This document shows, in pieces, positions 17,598-26,048 of a DNA stretch of 64,000 nt. The DNA lies in NCBI GenBank assembly GCA_963708325.1, contig OY970203.1, positions 1,302,001-1,366,000 of the forward strand, written 5' to 3'. The translations under genes and the position numbers were made by a program. Source of the DNA: G963708325 sp963708325. GTDB taxonomy: Bacteria > Actinomycetota > Thermoleophilia > Solirubrobacterales > 70-9. Under the pieces are notes generated by a model, which searched no databases, was not told the DNA's origin, and saw only the letters and a program-made list of their open reading frames with translations. How positions within the stretch are numbered: position 1 is the first letter of the stretch; each line of letters begins with the position of its first letter.

Positions 17598-20243
17598 TCA
17601 GCCTCCGACGCGGCCCGGTGCCGTCACCCCGGCGCGGCGATCGAGCACCCTGATCAGCGCATCGACGACGTCGGGGTCGAACTGGCCGCCGGCGTGCTCG
17701 CGAAGCTCGGCGAGCGCAGCTTCATGGTCGAGCGCACGCCGGTAGGGGCGGTGCGAGGTCATCGCGTGGTAGGCGTCGGCCGCGAGCACGATCCGCGCCC
17801 CGATCGGGATCTCCGGCCCGCGGAGGCCGTCGGGGTAGCCGGTCCCGTCCCAATGCTCGTGGTCGTGGCGCACGATCCGGCGCACCCCCGCCAGGTACGG
17901 CATCGGCGCCAGGATCTCGTCGCCGACGAGAGGGTGGCGCTTGACCACGTCGAACTCCTCGCCGGTCAGAGGACCAGCCTTGTTGAGGATCGCGTCCGGC
18001 AGGGCGATCTTGCCGATGTCGTGGAAGATCGCGCCGTGGCGCAGGTCGTCCAGCTCGCTGCCGGCGAACCCCAGCTCGCGGCCGACCTCGACCGCGAGGT
18101 CGGCGATCGAGCGGGCGTGATCGGCGGTGTAGCTGTCCTTGGCCTCCAGGGCCGCGGCCAGTGCCTCTGCGGCGCCGATCGCCGACCGCTTCAGATCCTC
18201 GTTCAGCTCCGCCGCGCGCATCGACGTGCCCAGGTGCTCGGCCACCGCCTCCACCAGCGCCGCCTCCTGCTCCTGCAGCGGCAGCTCGCCGCCCCTGCAG
18301 GCGATCACCCCCCACATGCGACCGCCGGCGAAGACGGGCACCGCGAGCTCGTCGCCATCGCGTCCCTGCTCCCCGGGATCGGCTCCCCGCTCGGCGTAGG
18401 AAAGGGCGGGGCGGCGCTCGCGCAAGCACCGCCCCACGGTTCCGGCGTCGTCGGCGGCGATCGTCTCGCTCGGCTCGTCGCCGTCACCGTCGTCCCCGCT
18501 TCGGGCGACGGTCTCGAGCCGCCCGTCGGCGGCCAGCCGCAGTACCGCGCAGCCCCGCAGCGCCAGCGCGCCCCTCAGCTCGGCGACGGCCACCGCCGCG
18601 CCGGCGTCGCGGTCGCTCTCGCGCGCGACCTGCAGCCCGATCTCACCGGCGGTCGCGCGGCGGCTGTCGCGGCGCGCCATTCGCCGACGGTGCTCGCTCC
18701 AGCCGCGGCTGTCGAAGCCGCTCGACGCGCCCTCCGCCCCGCGCAGCGTTCCCGGGCGCTCGGAGCGCTTGGCGTCGCGCATGGCGGCGTCGGCGCGCTC
18801 GATCAGGCTGCGCGGGCGCTCGCCCGGCAGCCATTCGGCGATCCCGGCACATGCGCTCATCGGCGCGGCACCGGGGACCTGGACGCCGGCGATCCCGGTC
18901 AGCACCCGCTCCACCACGGGCCTGGCGACGTCGGTGGCGGCCGCGGGCAGCACGACCGCGAACTCGTCGCCGCCGTAGCGCGCCACCTCGTCGTACTCGC
19001 GAACCGCCTCGCGAATGCGCTGGCCCACGGCCGCCAGGGCCGCGTCGCCGCTGAGGTGCCCGAGGCGGTCGTTGACCGACTTGAACCCGTCCAGGTCGAG
19101 CAGCGCCAGCGTCAGGCTCGCGCCCTGCCGCTCAGCCCGCGAAACCTCCTCCCCGAGCACGCGCCGGAAGGCCGCCTGGTTGAGGCAGCCGGTGAGCACG
19201 TCGCGGTCGGCGACCTCGCGCACGGCGGCGTGGCGCTCGGCGTTGGCGCAGGCGAGCGCTGCCAGCTCGGCGAAGGCGGAGACGAACTCGACGTCGGAAT
19301 CGACGATCCAGCGCTCGCGGGCGAAGCCGACAAAGAGGTAGCCGCGGACCTGGTCAGCCCAGCGAAGCGGCACGGCCACGGCGGACGAGATGTTGTCGAG
19401 CGCCGCCGTCTCGGTCGGGGCGTAGCCCTCCTCGCGATAGGCGTGCGTGACCTGCGGGATCCCGGTGCGGGCGGCGCGACCGCCGAGGTCCTCGCCGGCG
19501 GGGCGGCGCAGGCCGAGGACGTCCGCGGGCAGGCCGTAAGCGCCGACCGCGACGTAGCCGTCGTCCTCGTCGCCGATGAACGCTGCCACGGCGTCGGCGT
19601 GCAGCGCGGTACCCACCTCGCTGCACAGCGCGCTCAACACCTCCCCGACCTCGAGCGAGCTGTTGAGGCTCTTGGCCGCGCGGACCAGTGCCCCCTGCTC
19701 CCCTGCGCGCTGGTCGCGCTCCTCGTACGCCCAGATCCGCTCCAGCGCGTGCCCGACGCTCTCGGTCACGGCCTCGAGCAGCGCCCGCTCGGCGTCGTCG
19801 AAGGGCTCGTCGTAGAGCCGCCCGACGCCGAGCAGGACGGCGCGGCCGCCCGTGGCCCGAAACGGCGCGAGCGCCGCGGCCCTGGCGCCGGCCCCGAGCA
19901 GGTTCTCGCCGCGGTCGGCGCGGCTGGTGCCGTCGGCCGTCACGACGGCGCAGAGCGGGTCCCGCAGCAGACCGATGCCCTGGGCGTAGTCCAGGCCCGT
20001 CGTGCCGAGTACCCGTGGAGCCGTCCCGCCGGTTCCCTCGTCGAGCAGGAAGGCGATCTCGGCCTCGTAGACCTCACAGAGCTCGTCGACTATCGCGTGC
20101 GCAAGCTCGCGCTCGCTGCGCGCGGCGTTGACGAGGCTGACGATCTCGGCGCGCCGCAGCGCCTCGATGAAGCGCCGCCGGACGGTCGCCAGGTCGGCCG
20201 AATCGGCGATCAGCTCAGGCGAGCGCGACGACGACGATCGCAT
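17598..20243 (-). CDS. GAF-GGDEF-HD-GYP dual c-di-GMP signalling protein
   Basis: 881 residues, no membrane segments. Order: two GAF-like sensor regions (about 30-190 and 200-350), GGDEF diguanylate cyclase with an intact RYGGDEF site (about 420), another GAF-like region (about 540-690), then HD-GYP phosphodiesterase with HDIGK (about 740) and HEHWDGTGYPDG (about 795). Both catalytic cores look complete, so it could make and break c-di-GMP depending on the sensed signal. The ATG at 20243 is chosen because the sensor fold starts nearby; it overlaps the upstream FIST gene by 29 nt, so the two are co-transcribed. The reading frame continues upstream but only antisense/overlapping the FIST gene. 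Confidence 0.92.
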   Translation of the reverse strand: MRSSSSRSPELIADSADLATVRRRFIEALRRAEIVSLVNAARSERELAHAIVDELCEVYEAEIAFLLDEGTGGTAPRVLGTTGLDYAQGIGLLRDPLCAVVTADGTSRADRGENLLGAGARAAALAPFRATGGRAVLLGVGRLYDEPFDDAERALLEAVTESVGHALERIWAYEERDQRAGEQGALVRAAKSLNSSLEVGEVLSALCSEVGTALHADAVAAFIGDEDDGYVAVGAYGLPADVLGLRRPAGEDLGGRAARTGIPQVTHAYREEGYAPTETAALDNISSAVAVPLRWADQVRGYLFVGFARERWIVDSDVEFVSAFAELAALACANAERHAAVREVADRDVLTGCLNQAAFRRVLGEEVSRAERQGASLTLALLDLDGFKSVNDRLGHLSGDAALAAVGQRIREAVREYDEVARYGGDEFAVVLPAAATDVARPVVERVLTGIAGVQVPGAAPMSACAGIAEWLPGERPRSLIERADAAMRDAKRSERPGTLRGAEGASSGFDSRGWSEHRRRMARRDSRRATAGEIGLQVARESDRDAGAAVAVAELRGALALRGCAVLRLAADGRLETVARSGDDGDGDEPSETIAADDAGTVGRCLRERRPALSYAERGADPGEQGRDGDELAVPVFAGGRMWGVIACRGGELPLQEQEAALVEAVAEHLGTSMRAAELNEDLKRSAIGAAEALAAALEAKDSYTADHARSIADLAVEVGRELGFAGSELDDLRHGAIFHDIGKIALPDAILNKAGPLTGEEFDVVKRHPLVGDEILAPMPYLAGVRRIVRHDHEHWDGTGYPDGLRGPEIPIGARIVLAADAYHAMTSHRPYRRALDHEAALAELREHAGGQFDPDVVDALIRVLDRRAGVTAPGRVGG

Positions 20244-21375
20244 GGTTTCGGTCCCCCTTGGCTCCCTTTGTCCGGCCCACCTCGCCGTGTGTGTAGAGGC
20301 CGGCCAGCGCCGGCGGCTCCGCCCCGAACGAAGCCGCCAGCGCCGCCAGCTCGTCCCCCACCCCTCCGCCGAGCGCCCGCTTTCGCCCGGCACAATCGAA
20401 GACCAATGCCGCTTGCGGCGCCGCGTCGCCGAGCCCACCGACGGCGTCGCTGACCGCGTCCCAGGTCGAGCGCACGATCTCCTCGGGACGCTCGACCGTG
20501 AACTCGATCGCCGCGTTGGCGGGGATGTGGGTCGCACACCGCAGCGCGCCCGCGCCCTCGCGACCGAGCACGTGGCGCAGCCGCACGTCGCCGTTCAGCT
20601 CGGGCTGAGCGAGCGGATGCGTGACGGCGATCGCCTCGAACTCCGCGTCGTCTATGCCGGCCGCCGGCCGGCCGAGCCGCTCGAGATAGACCTCGACGGC
20701 GGGACGGCCGTCGAGCTCGATCAGCGACCTTCCCTCGGACCGCGTCACCAGCGCCGGCACCGGCTGCAGCTCGCAGGCGTGGGCGACGCCGATACCGATC
20801 GGCCGCGGCGAGGAGAGCGCGACGGCCACCACGGAATCGGTGTGCGCCTCGCCCGCCGCAAGCTGAAACGGCTCCGCTCCCCCCGCCGCACCACCGGCGA
20901 GCGGGACCTGCGGACCGGCGACCTCGTACGCGCCGGCGACCGCGTGCGATTGGTCTCCCGAGCGCGTGTCGATGAACAGCAGCACGATGCGGTGGTCGAG
21001 GCTCGGCGCCAAGGATTCGAGCGCGCTGGCGACGGCTCCGGCGCTGGCCCCGCGAAGGTCGCGAGACGCGTCGCGGGCCACCCCGAGCCCGGCCCGGATC
21101 GATCCGCCGAGCGCAATCGCCGCGCAGCCGCCGTCCACGGCACCTCCGGCGGAGATCGCGCCGTTTCCGCTCATCCCCGCGCAGATCGCGCCGGGAGCGA
21201 CGGCGGAGACCGCGGCGGCCGTGGCTGCCGGGTCGTCGAGGCTGCTGGCGAAGGCGAGCACCAGCTCGGCGGGCTGGCCGAGGGCGTCGACCGCCCTGGC
21301 GCAGGCATCGTCAGCGGTGCCGACTGCGGTGGCGGCCACCAGCCCTGCCGGCGTTTCCAACTGAGTGACGGTCAT
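20215..21375 (-). CDS. FIST-domain sensor protein
   Basis: 386 residues. FIST N (about 15-210) and FIST_C (about 215-370) domains: alanine/glycine-rich strands such as CAGMSGNGAISAGG and the C-terminal LVFDCAGRKRALG, matching the FIST family's conserved CxxR-like segment, followed by GLYTHGEVG. FIST proteins are thought to bind small ligands, possibly amino acids, and usually sit beside signalling enzymes. The gene overlaps the GGDEF/HD-GYP gene, so it probably supplies its input. The ATG at 21375 has GGGGG seven bases upstream; a GTG at 21381 is an alternative. Confidence 0.87.
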   Translation of the reverse strand: MTVTQLETPAGLVAATAVGTADDACARAVDALGQPAELVLAFASSLDDPAATAAAVSAVAPGAICAGMSGNGAISAGGAVDGGCAAIALGGSIRAGLGVARDASRDLRGASAGAVASALESLAPSLDHRIVLLFIDTRSGDQSHAVAGAYEVAGPQVPLAGGAAGGAEPFQLAAGEAHTDSVVAVALSSPRPIGIGVAHACELQPVPALVTRSEGRSLIELDGRPAVEVYLERLGRPAAGIDDAEFEAIAVTHPLAQPELNGDVRLRHVLGREGAGALRCATHIPANAAIEFTVERPEEIVRSTWDAVSDAVGGLGDAAPQAALVFDCAGRKRALGGGVGDELAALAASFGAEPPALAGLYTHGEVGRTKGAKGDRNHAIVVVALA

Positions 21376-21477
21376 CGACACGCCCCCGCCCGCCGCCGCG
21401 GCGTGCGCCGAGGCGACGCAAGCAATCTAGTGCGACGGCCGGGCCCGCGCATCGGCAATTTCGGGTAGTGCCGGGGG

Positions 21478-21483
21478 GATAAT
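21478..21483 (+). promoter_or_regulatory. -10 box GATAAT, 6 nt before the Crp/Fnr gene
   Basis: GATAAT, one mismatch from TATAAT, with six bases to the ATG at 21490. No Shine-Dalgarno sequence could fit on the message, so it is predicted leaderless. Confidence 0.55.
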
Positions 21484-21489
21484 CCACGC

Positions 21490-22179
21490 ATGGCCGAGGT
21501 GACAGAGCCCGCCGCCGACCTGCTGGGGCGGATCCCGCTGTTCTCCGAGCTCTCCGCGGAGGACCTCGACCGGATCGCGCGCGTGGCGGTCCCGCGCTCC
21601 TACCCGGCCGATACGCGGGTGTTCCACGAGGGCGATTCGGGCGACGCCTGCTACGTGATCCGCAGCGGCAGCTGCCGCGTGACGCGCCAGCACTCCGACG
21701 GTCGCGCGATCACGCTCGCCAACCTCGTCGCCGGCGACATCTTCGGCGAGCTGGCGATGCTTGACGGAGAGTCGCGCTCCGCCAGCGTCGAGACCCTCGA
21801 GGACACCGAGCTGCTGGCGCTGCCGGCGCGCGACGTCCGGGCGCTGCTCGGCGCGAATCCCGAGATCACGGTCAAGCTCGTCGTCGCGCTGACCAGGAGG
21901 CTGCGATCGACGAACGAGCGCATCGCCCGCCAGTCCTTTCAGACGGTCCCCAGCCGCGTCGCCGGCGTGCTGGCCCAGCTCGTCGCGGAGGAGGTCCCGG
22001 CCCGCGGCGAGGGCGTGACGATCCGCATGAACCAGGCCGATCTCGCCCAGCTCGCCGGCACGTCCCGCGAGAGCGTGAGCAGGTTCCTGGCGGAGCTGGA
22101 GCGCGCCGGCGTGGTCGTCTGCGGCCGCGGCAAGGTGACGGTGCTGCAGGCCGAGCGCCTTCGCAACTACATCTTCTGA
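21490..22179 (+). CDS. Crp/Fnr family transcription regulator
   Basis: 229 residues. Cyclic-nucleotide-binding-like beta barrel at about 12-125 (HEGDSGDACYVIRSG, then GDIFGELAMLDGESRSASV, the phosphate-binding-cassette region, where the RSAS core matches cAMP-binding Crp proteins), a long dimer helix, and a winged helix at about 165-225 (MNQADLAQLAGTSRESVSRFL). No N-terminal Fe-S cysteines are present, so it is Crp-like rather than Fnr-like. It shares one base with the pcm start codon. Confidence 0.92.
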   Translation: MAEVTEPAADLLGRIPLFSELSAEDLDRIARVAVPRSYPADTRVFHEGDSGDACYVIRSGSCRVTRQHSDGRAITLANLVAGDIFGELAMLDGESRSASVETLEDTELLALPARDVRALLGANPEITVKLVVALTRRLRSTNERIARQSFQTVPSRVAGVLAQLVAEEVPARGEGVTIRMNQADLAQLAGTSRESVSRFLAELERAGVVVCGRGKVTVLQAERLRNYIF

Positions 22180-22823
22180 TGACCGATTTCGACGCGCTAC
22201 GCGCGCAGATGGTGGAGCGCCAGCTGCGCCGCCGCGGGATAGCCGACCAGCGCGTGCTCGAGGCGATGTCGCAGGTGCCGCGCGAGCGCTTCGTGCCGGA
22301 GAGCGAGAGGCGGCGTGCCTACGGCGACTGCGCGCTACCGATCGGGGGCGGGCAGACGATCTCCCAGCCTTGGATCGTCGCCGCGATCTGCTCCGCCCTC
22401 GAGCTCGAGGGGCCCGAGCGCGTGCTCGAGGTGGGAACCGGATCGGGCTACTCCGCCTGCGTGCTCGCCCGGCTCGCGAACGAGGTGATCAGCATCGAGC
22501 GTGACGAGCGGCTGGCCCGGGAGGCCACCGAGCGCCTGGACGAGCAGGGCGCCGAGGTCGAGGTGGTCGTCGGCGACGGCAGCGCCGGGCTGCCCGAGCG
22601 CGCACCCTTCGACGCGATCGCAGTGCATGCCACCGCCCCCGCCCCGCCGGAGAGCCTGCTCGGCCAGCTTGCCGGCGGCGGGCGGCTGGTACTGCCGATC
22701 GCCACCGACCGCGCCGACATGCTGACCCGGATTCGCCGCGCCGACGGGGAGCTGGAGCGCGAGGTGATCGGCCCCTGCCGGTTCGTCCCGCTGATCGGCG
22801 CCGAGGGCTTCCCGGAGCCCTGA
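22179..22823 (+). CDS. pcm: Protein-L-isoaspartate O-methyltransferase
   Basis: 214 residues, the normal size for Pcm. SAM motif VLEVGTGSGYSACVLA (about 84-99), the Pcm-specific substrate segment GGGQTISQPWIV near residue 55, and VVGDGSAGLPERAPFDAI. It methylates isoaspartyl residues that form in ageing proteins and starts their repair. It is translationally coupled to the Crp-like regulator (TGATG overlap), an unusual partnership that hints at stress or stationary-phase control (inference). Confidence 0.93.
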   Translation: MTDFDALRAQMVERQLRRRGIADQRVLEAMSQVPRERFVPESERRRAYGDCALPIGGGQTISQPWIVAAICSALELEGPERVLEVGTGSGYSACVLARLANEVISIERDERLAREATERLDEQGAEVEVVVGDGSAGLPERAPFDAIAVHATAPAPPESLLGQLAGGGRLVLPIATDRADMLTRIRRADGELEREVIGPCRFVPLIGAEGFPEP

Positions 22824-22863
22824 TCCGGCAGCTCCCCGCTTCGCGCCGCCCGCCGCTTCGCGT

Positions 22864-22869
22864 TAGGCT
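22864..22869 (+). promoter_or_regulatory. -10 box TAGGCT, 8 nt before the ASCH gene
   Basis: TAGGCT in the 54-bp spacer after pcm, with eight bases to the ATG at 22878. Confidence 0.4.
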
Positions 22870-22877
22870 CGCCGCAG

Positions 22878-23282
22878 ATGTCCGGAGCGCTCTACGTGCT
22901 GAACTTTTACTCGGCGGTCTTCATCGACCAGCTCAAGCGAGGGCGCAAGACCGCCACGATCAGGCTCGGCGACAAGTCGCGCAAGTACAGCCGCGGCCAG
23001 GTCGTCTGGGTCACCGTCGGGTTCAGTCACAGCCCGCGGGAGAAGATCTTCGCCGCCGTGATCGACGACGTCGAGGTGAAGCGCGTCTCGGAGCTGTCTC
23101 CGCGTGACATCGAGCACGACAACCCCGAGTTCCGCCGCCTCGACGAGACCACCCATTTCCTCGAGCAGATCTACGGCCGGCCGGTGGAGATGGAGGACAC
23201 CGTGACCGTGATCCGCTTCTCCCAGATCGTCGAGCGGCCGGGATCGCACCTCGGGAACGGCGAGCCGCCCTCGCGGAATTAG
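22878..23282 (+). CDS. ASCH-domain protein
   Basis: 134 residues. Residues 5-115 form an ASCH (PUA-like) fold: FYSAVFIDQLKRGRKTATIR carries the conserved GxKxxTxR motif, then YSRGQVVWVTVG. ASCH proteins bind RNA, and some are small ribonucleases or N4-acetylcytidine amidohydrolases; which applies here cannot be told. It is 6 nt upstream of the SRPBCC gene and probably co-transcribed with it. Confidence 0.83.
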   Translation: MSGALYVLNFYSAVFIDQLKRGRKTATIRLGDKSRKYSRGQVVWVTVGFSHSPREKIFAAVIDDVEVKRVSELSPRDIEHDNPEFRRLDETTHFLEQIYGRPVEMEDTVTVIRFSQIVERPGSHLGNGEPPSRN

Positions 23283-23288
23283 ATCCGG

Positions 23289-23762
23289 ATGGCCGAGTAC
23301 CGCTTCCTCACCGCCTGGTGCCTCGACGCCGCGATCGAGCCGGTCTGGGACGCGATCTACGCCTCCGAGCGCTGGCCGCAGTGGTGGCGCGGCGTGGTCG
23401 AGGTGGAGAAGCTCGAAGAGGGCGACGAGAGCGGCGTGGGCCAGCTCGGACGCTACGTGTGGAAGTCGAAGCTGCCCTACCGGCTCGAGTTCCGGATGCG
23501 GACCACGAAGGTGGAGCGCCCCCACCTGCTCGAGGGTGAGGCCTCCGGGGAGCTCGCCGGCACGGGGCGCTGGCGGCTGTACGAGGCCGACGGGACGACG
23601 GCCGTCCTCTACGAGTGGAACGTGGGCACGACGCGGGCATGGATGAACCTGCTGACCCCGGTCGCCCGCCCGATCTTCGCCTGGAACCACGACTACGTGA
23701 TGGGCAACGGCGGCGCCGGTCTGGCGCGTCTGCTCGGCTGCCGGCTCCTCGCCGGGGCCTAG
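23289..23762 (+). CDS. SRPBCC (START/polyketide-cyclase-like) protein
   Basis: 157 residues. Matches the SRPBCC helix-grip fold: AAIEPVWDAIYASERWPQWW near the N-terminus is the typical first helix, then alternating beta strands and a long C-terminal helix (NHDYVMGNGGAGLARLL). Such proteins bind a hydrophobic ligand in a deep cavity; the ligand is unknown. The downstream 183 bp contain the groESL promoter. Confidence 0.8.
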   Translation: MAEYRFLTAWCLDAAIEPVWDAIYASERWPQWWRGVVEVEKLEEGDESGVGQLGRYVWKSKLPYRLEFRMRTTKVERPHLLEGEASGELAGTGRWRLYEADGTTAVLYEWNVGTTRAWMNLLTPVARPIFAWNHDYVMGNGGAGLARLLGCRLLAGA

Positions 23763-23826
23763 CCGACGAGCTCCACGACGCGGGCAGCCGGATCCCCCGG
23801 TGATCTAAGTCGAACGCGCTCAGGTC

Positions 23827-23854
23827 TTGACGGACCGCGCGGTTGTTCTACACT
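23827..23854 (+). promoter_or_regulatory. groESL promoter, TTGACG-N16-TACACT
   Basis: -35 TTGACG (23827-23832) and -10 TACACT (23849-23854), 16-bp spacing; the predicted start is near 23861, about 10 bp before the CIRCE element. Confidence 0.7.
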
Positions 23855-23870
23855 TCGCGTCCGGCTGCCG

Positions 23871-23897
23871 TTGGCACTCCGGTATGTAGAGTGCCAG
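23871..23897 (+). promoter_or_regulatory. CIRCE element (HrcA operator)
   Basis: TTGGCACTC, nine-base spacer, GAGTGCCAG. The inner GGCACTC/GAGTGCC pair is perfect and the N9 spacing is exact for CIRCE. Known role: HrcA represses chaperonin transcription here until heat stress titrates it. Confidence 0.92.
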
Positions 23898-23945
23898 GAC
23901 GGTAGCGCCTGACCCAATCCAACGCAGCAGACGGAGGTATTCGGA

Positions 23946-24236
23946 ATGAAGCTGAAGCCCCTCGGGGACCGCCTGATCGTTCAGGCGACTGAGGAGGAGG
24001 AGACCACCGCCAGCGGCATCGTGCTGCCCGACACGGCGAAGGAGAAGCCGCAGAAGGGCAAGGTGATCGCGGTCGGAGAAGGCAAGTGGGACGAGGACGG
24101 GGAGAAGCGAGTCCCGCTCGACGTCTCGGAGGGTGACGAGGTCCTCTACTCCAAGTACGGCGGCACCGAGATCACCGTGGACGGCGAGGACCTGCTGGTC
24201 CTGCGCGAGTCGGACGTGCTCGCAAAGGTCGAGTAG
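23946..24236 (+). CDS. groES: Co-chaperonin GroES
   Basis: 96 residues, full length. The start KLKPLGDRLIVQ, mobile loop EEETTASGIVLPDTAKEKP and end GEDLLVLRESDVLAKV are diagnostic. It forms the heptameric lid of the GroEL chamber. GGAGGT lies seven bases before the ATG. CIRCE and promoter upstream show HrcA-type heat-shock control; groEL follows after 42 bp. Confidence 0.98.
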   Translation: MKLKPLGDRLIVQATEEEETTASGIVLPDTAKEKPQKGKVIAVGEGKWDEDGEKRVPLDVSEGDEVLYSKYGGTEITVDGEDLLVLRESDVLAKVE

Positions 24237-24278
24237 CCAGCCAGTCCTTTCACAAGAGCTAAGGAGGAAGAAAGCGAA

Positions 24279-25913
24279 ATGGCTCACAAGGAGCTGAAGT
24301 ACGACGAGGAGGCCCGCGCCGCGCTCCAGACCGGCGTCGACGCGGTCGCCAACGCCGTCAAGGTCACGCTCGGCCCGAAGGGCCGCTACGTCGTGCTCGA
24401 CAAGAAGTTCGGCGCGCCGACGATCACCAACGACGGCGTCACGATCGCCCGCGAGATCGAGATCGAGGACGTGTTCGACAACCAGGGCGCACAGCTGGTC
24501 CGCGAGGTCGCCACGGCGACCAACGACGTGGCCGGCGACGGCACCACGACGGCGACCCTGCTGGCCCAGATCATCGTTCGCCAGGGCCTCAAGAACGTCG
24601 CCGCGGGCGCAAATCCGCTGGGGCTGCGGCGAGGGATCGAGAAGGCCGTGGACGCGGTCGTCGATCACCTCCGCGACAAGCAGTCGAAGGACGTCGGCGG
24701 CAAGGAGCAGATCGCCCGCGTCGCGGCGATCTCGGCGGCCGACGACGAGATCGGCAACGTGATCGCTGACGCGATCGAGAAGGTCGGCAAGGACGGCGTC
24801 GTGAACGTCGAGGAGGGCCAGACCTTCGGGATGGAGCTGGAGTTCACGGAGGGGATGCAGTTCGACAAGGGCTACATCTCCCCCTACATGGTCACCGACC
24901 AGGACCGCATGGAGGCCGTCCTCGACGAGCCCTACGTGCTGATCGCCAACCAGAAGATCGGCTCGGTGCGCGACCTGCTGCCCGTGCTGGAGCAGGTGAT
25001 GCAGAGCGGCAAGCCGCTCGTGATCGTCGCCGAGGACGTGGAGGGCGAGAGCCTCGCCACGCTGGTGGTGAACAAGCTGCGCGGCACGTTCACGGGCGTG
25101 GCCGTCAAGGCGCCCGGGTTCGGCGACCGCCGCAAGCGGATGCTGGAGGACATCGCGATCCTCACCGGAGCCGAGGTGATCACCGAGGAGATGGGCCTGA
25201 AGCTGGAGAACACGCAGCTCACCCAGCTCGGCAAGGCACGCCGCGTCGTCGTCTCCAAGGACGACACGACGATCATCGACGGTGCCGGCGAGTCCGAGCA
25301 GATCAAGGGCCGGATCAAGCAGATCAAGTCGGAGATCGAGACCACCGACTCCGACTTCGACCGCGAGAAGCTCCAGGAGCGGCTCGCGAAGCTGGCCGGC
25401 GGCGTCGCCGTGGTGAAGGTGGGCGCCGCCACCGAGACCGAGATGAAGGAGAAGAAGCACCGCGTCGAGGACGCGCTGCAGGCCACCAGGGCGGCCCTCG
25501 AGGAGGGCATCGTCCCCGGTGGCGGCGTGGCGCTGCTGAACGCCCAGAGCGCGGTCGACCTCGACTCGTTCTCGGAGCACGACGAGCAGACGGGCGCCGC
25601 GATCATCAAGCGGGCGCTCGAGGAGCCGGTGCGGCAGATCGCCGAGAACTCCGGCTTCGAGGGCTCCGTCGTGGTCAGCAAGGTCCGCGAGATGAAGGCC
25701 GGCGAGGGCCTCAACGCGGAGTCCGGCGACTATGGCGACCTCGTCGCCGACGGGGTGATCGACCCGACGATGGTGACGCGCTCGGCGCTCCAGAACGCGG
25801 CGTCGATCGCCAAGAACATCCTCACCACCGAGTGCATCGTCGCCGAGCCGCCCGAGACGGATGGCGCCGGGATGCCCGGTGGCGGCATGCCCGACATGGG
25901 CGGGATGATGTAA
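24279..25913 (+). CDS. groEL: Chaperonin GroEL
   Basis: 544 residues, full length. ATP-site motifs VTLGPKGR, NDGVTIA, GDGTTTATLLAQ and the late GGGVALL are intact; the tail GMPGGGMPDMGGMM is the usual Gly/Met-rich end of a folding-competent GroEL. It is preceded by AAGGAGG. As the only groEL in the window and directly behind groES, it is probably the housekeeping copy rather than the second, groES-less copy of many actinobacteria. A strong terminator follows. Confidence 0.98.
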   Translation: MAHKELKYDEEARAALQTGVDAVANAVKVTLGPKGRYVVLDKKFGAPTITNDGVTIAREIEIEDVFDNQGAQLVREVATATNDVAGDGTTTATLLAQIIVRQGLKNVAAGANPLGLRRGIEKAVDAVVDHLRDKQSKDVGGKEQIARVAAISAADDEIGNVIADAIEKVGKDGVVNVEEGQTFGMELEFTEGMQFDKGYISPYMVTDQDRMEAVLDEPYVLIANQKIGSVRDLLPVLEQVMQSGKPLVIVAEDVEGESLATLVVNKLRGTFTGVAVKAPGFGDRRKRMLEDIAILTGAEVITEEMGLKLENTQLTQLGKARRVVVSKDDTTIIDGAGESEQIKGRIKQIKSEIETTDSDFDREKLQERLAKLAGGVAVVKVGAATETEMKEKKHRVEDALQATRAALEEGIVPGGGVALLNAQSAVDLDSFSEHDEQTGAAIIKRALEEPVRQIAENSGFEGSVVVSKVREMKAGEGLNAESGDYGDLVADGVIDPTMVTRSALQNAASIAKNILTTECIVAEPPETDGAGMPGGGMPDMGGMM

Positions 25914-25956
25914 TTCGCCTCAACAGGCGAGTGCCCGCATCGCGGGCGACTTCGGA

Positions 25957-25988
25957 GAGGCCCGGGCATCCGCCCGGGCCTCTTTCTT
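25957..25988 (+). terminator. Rho-independent terminator of groESL
   Basis: GAGGCCCGGGC pairs perfectly with GCCCGGGCCTC around the loop ATCC, followed by TTTCTT. A smaller hairpin (GCCCGC/GCGGGC) lies about 20 bp before it. Confidence 0.9.
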
Positions 25989-26048
25989 AAGTCGCAGTCG
26001 GTCGAGGGACCGAGGTTGGCGAAGGGGCCCGGCCCGGCCGGGCCCCGT

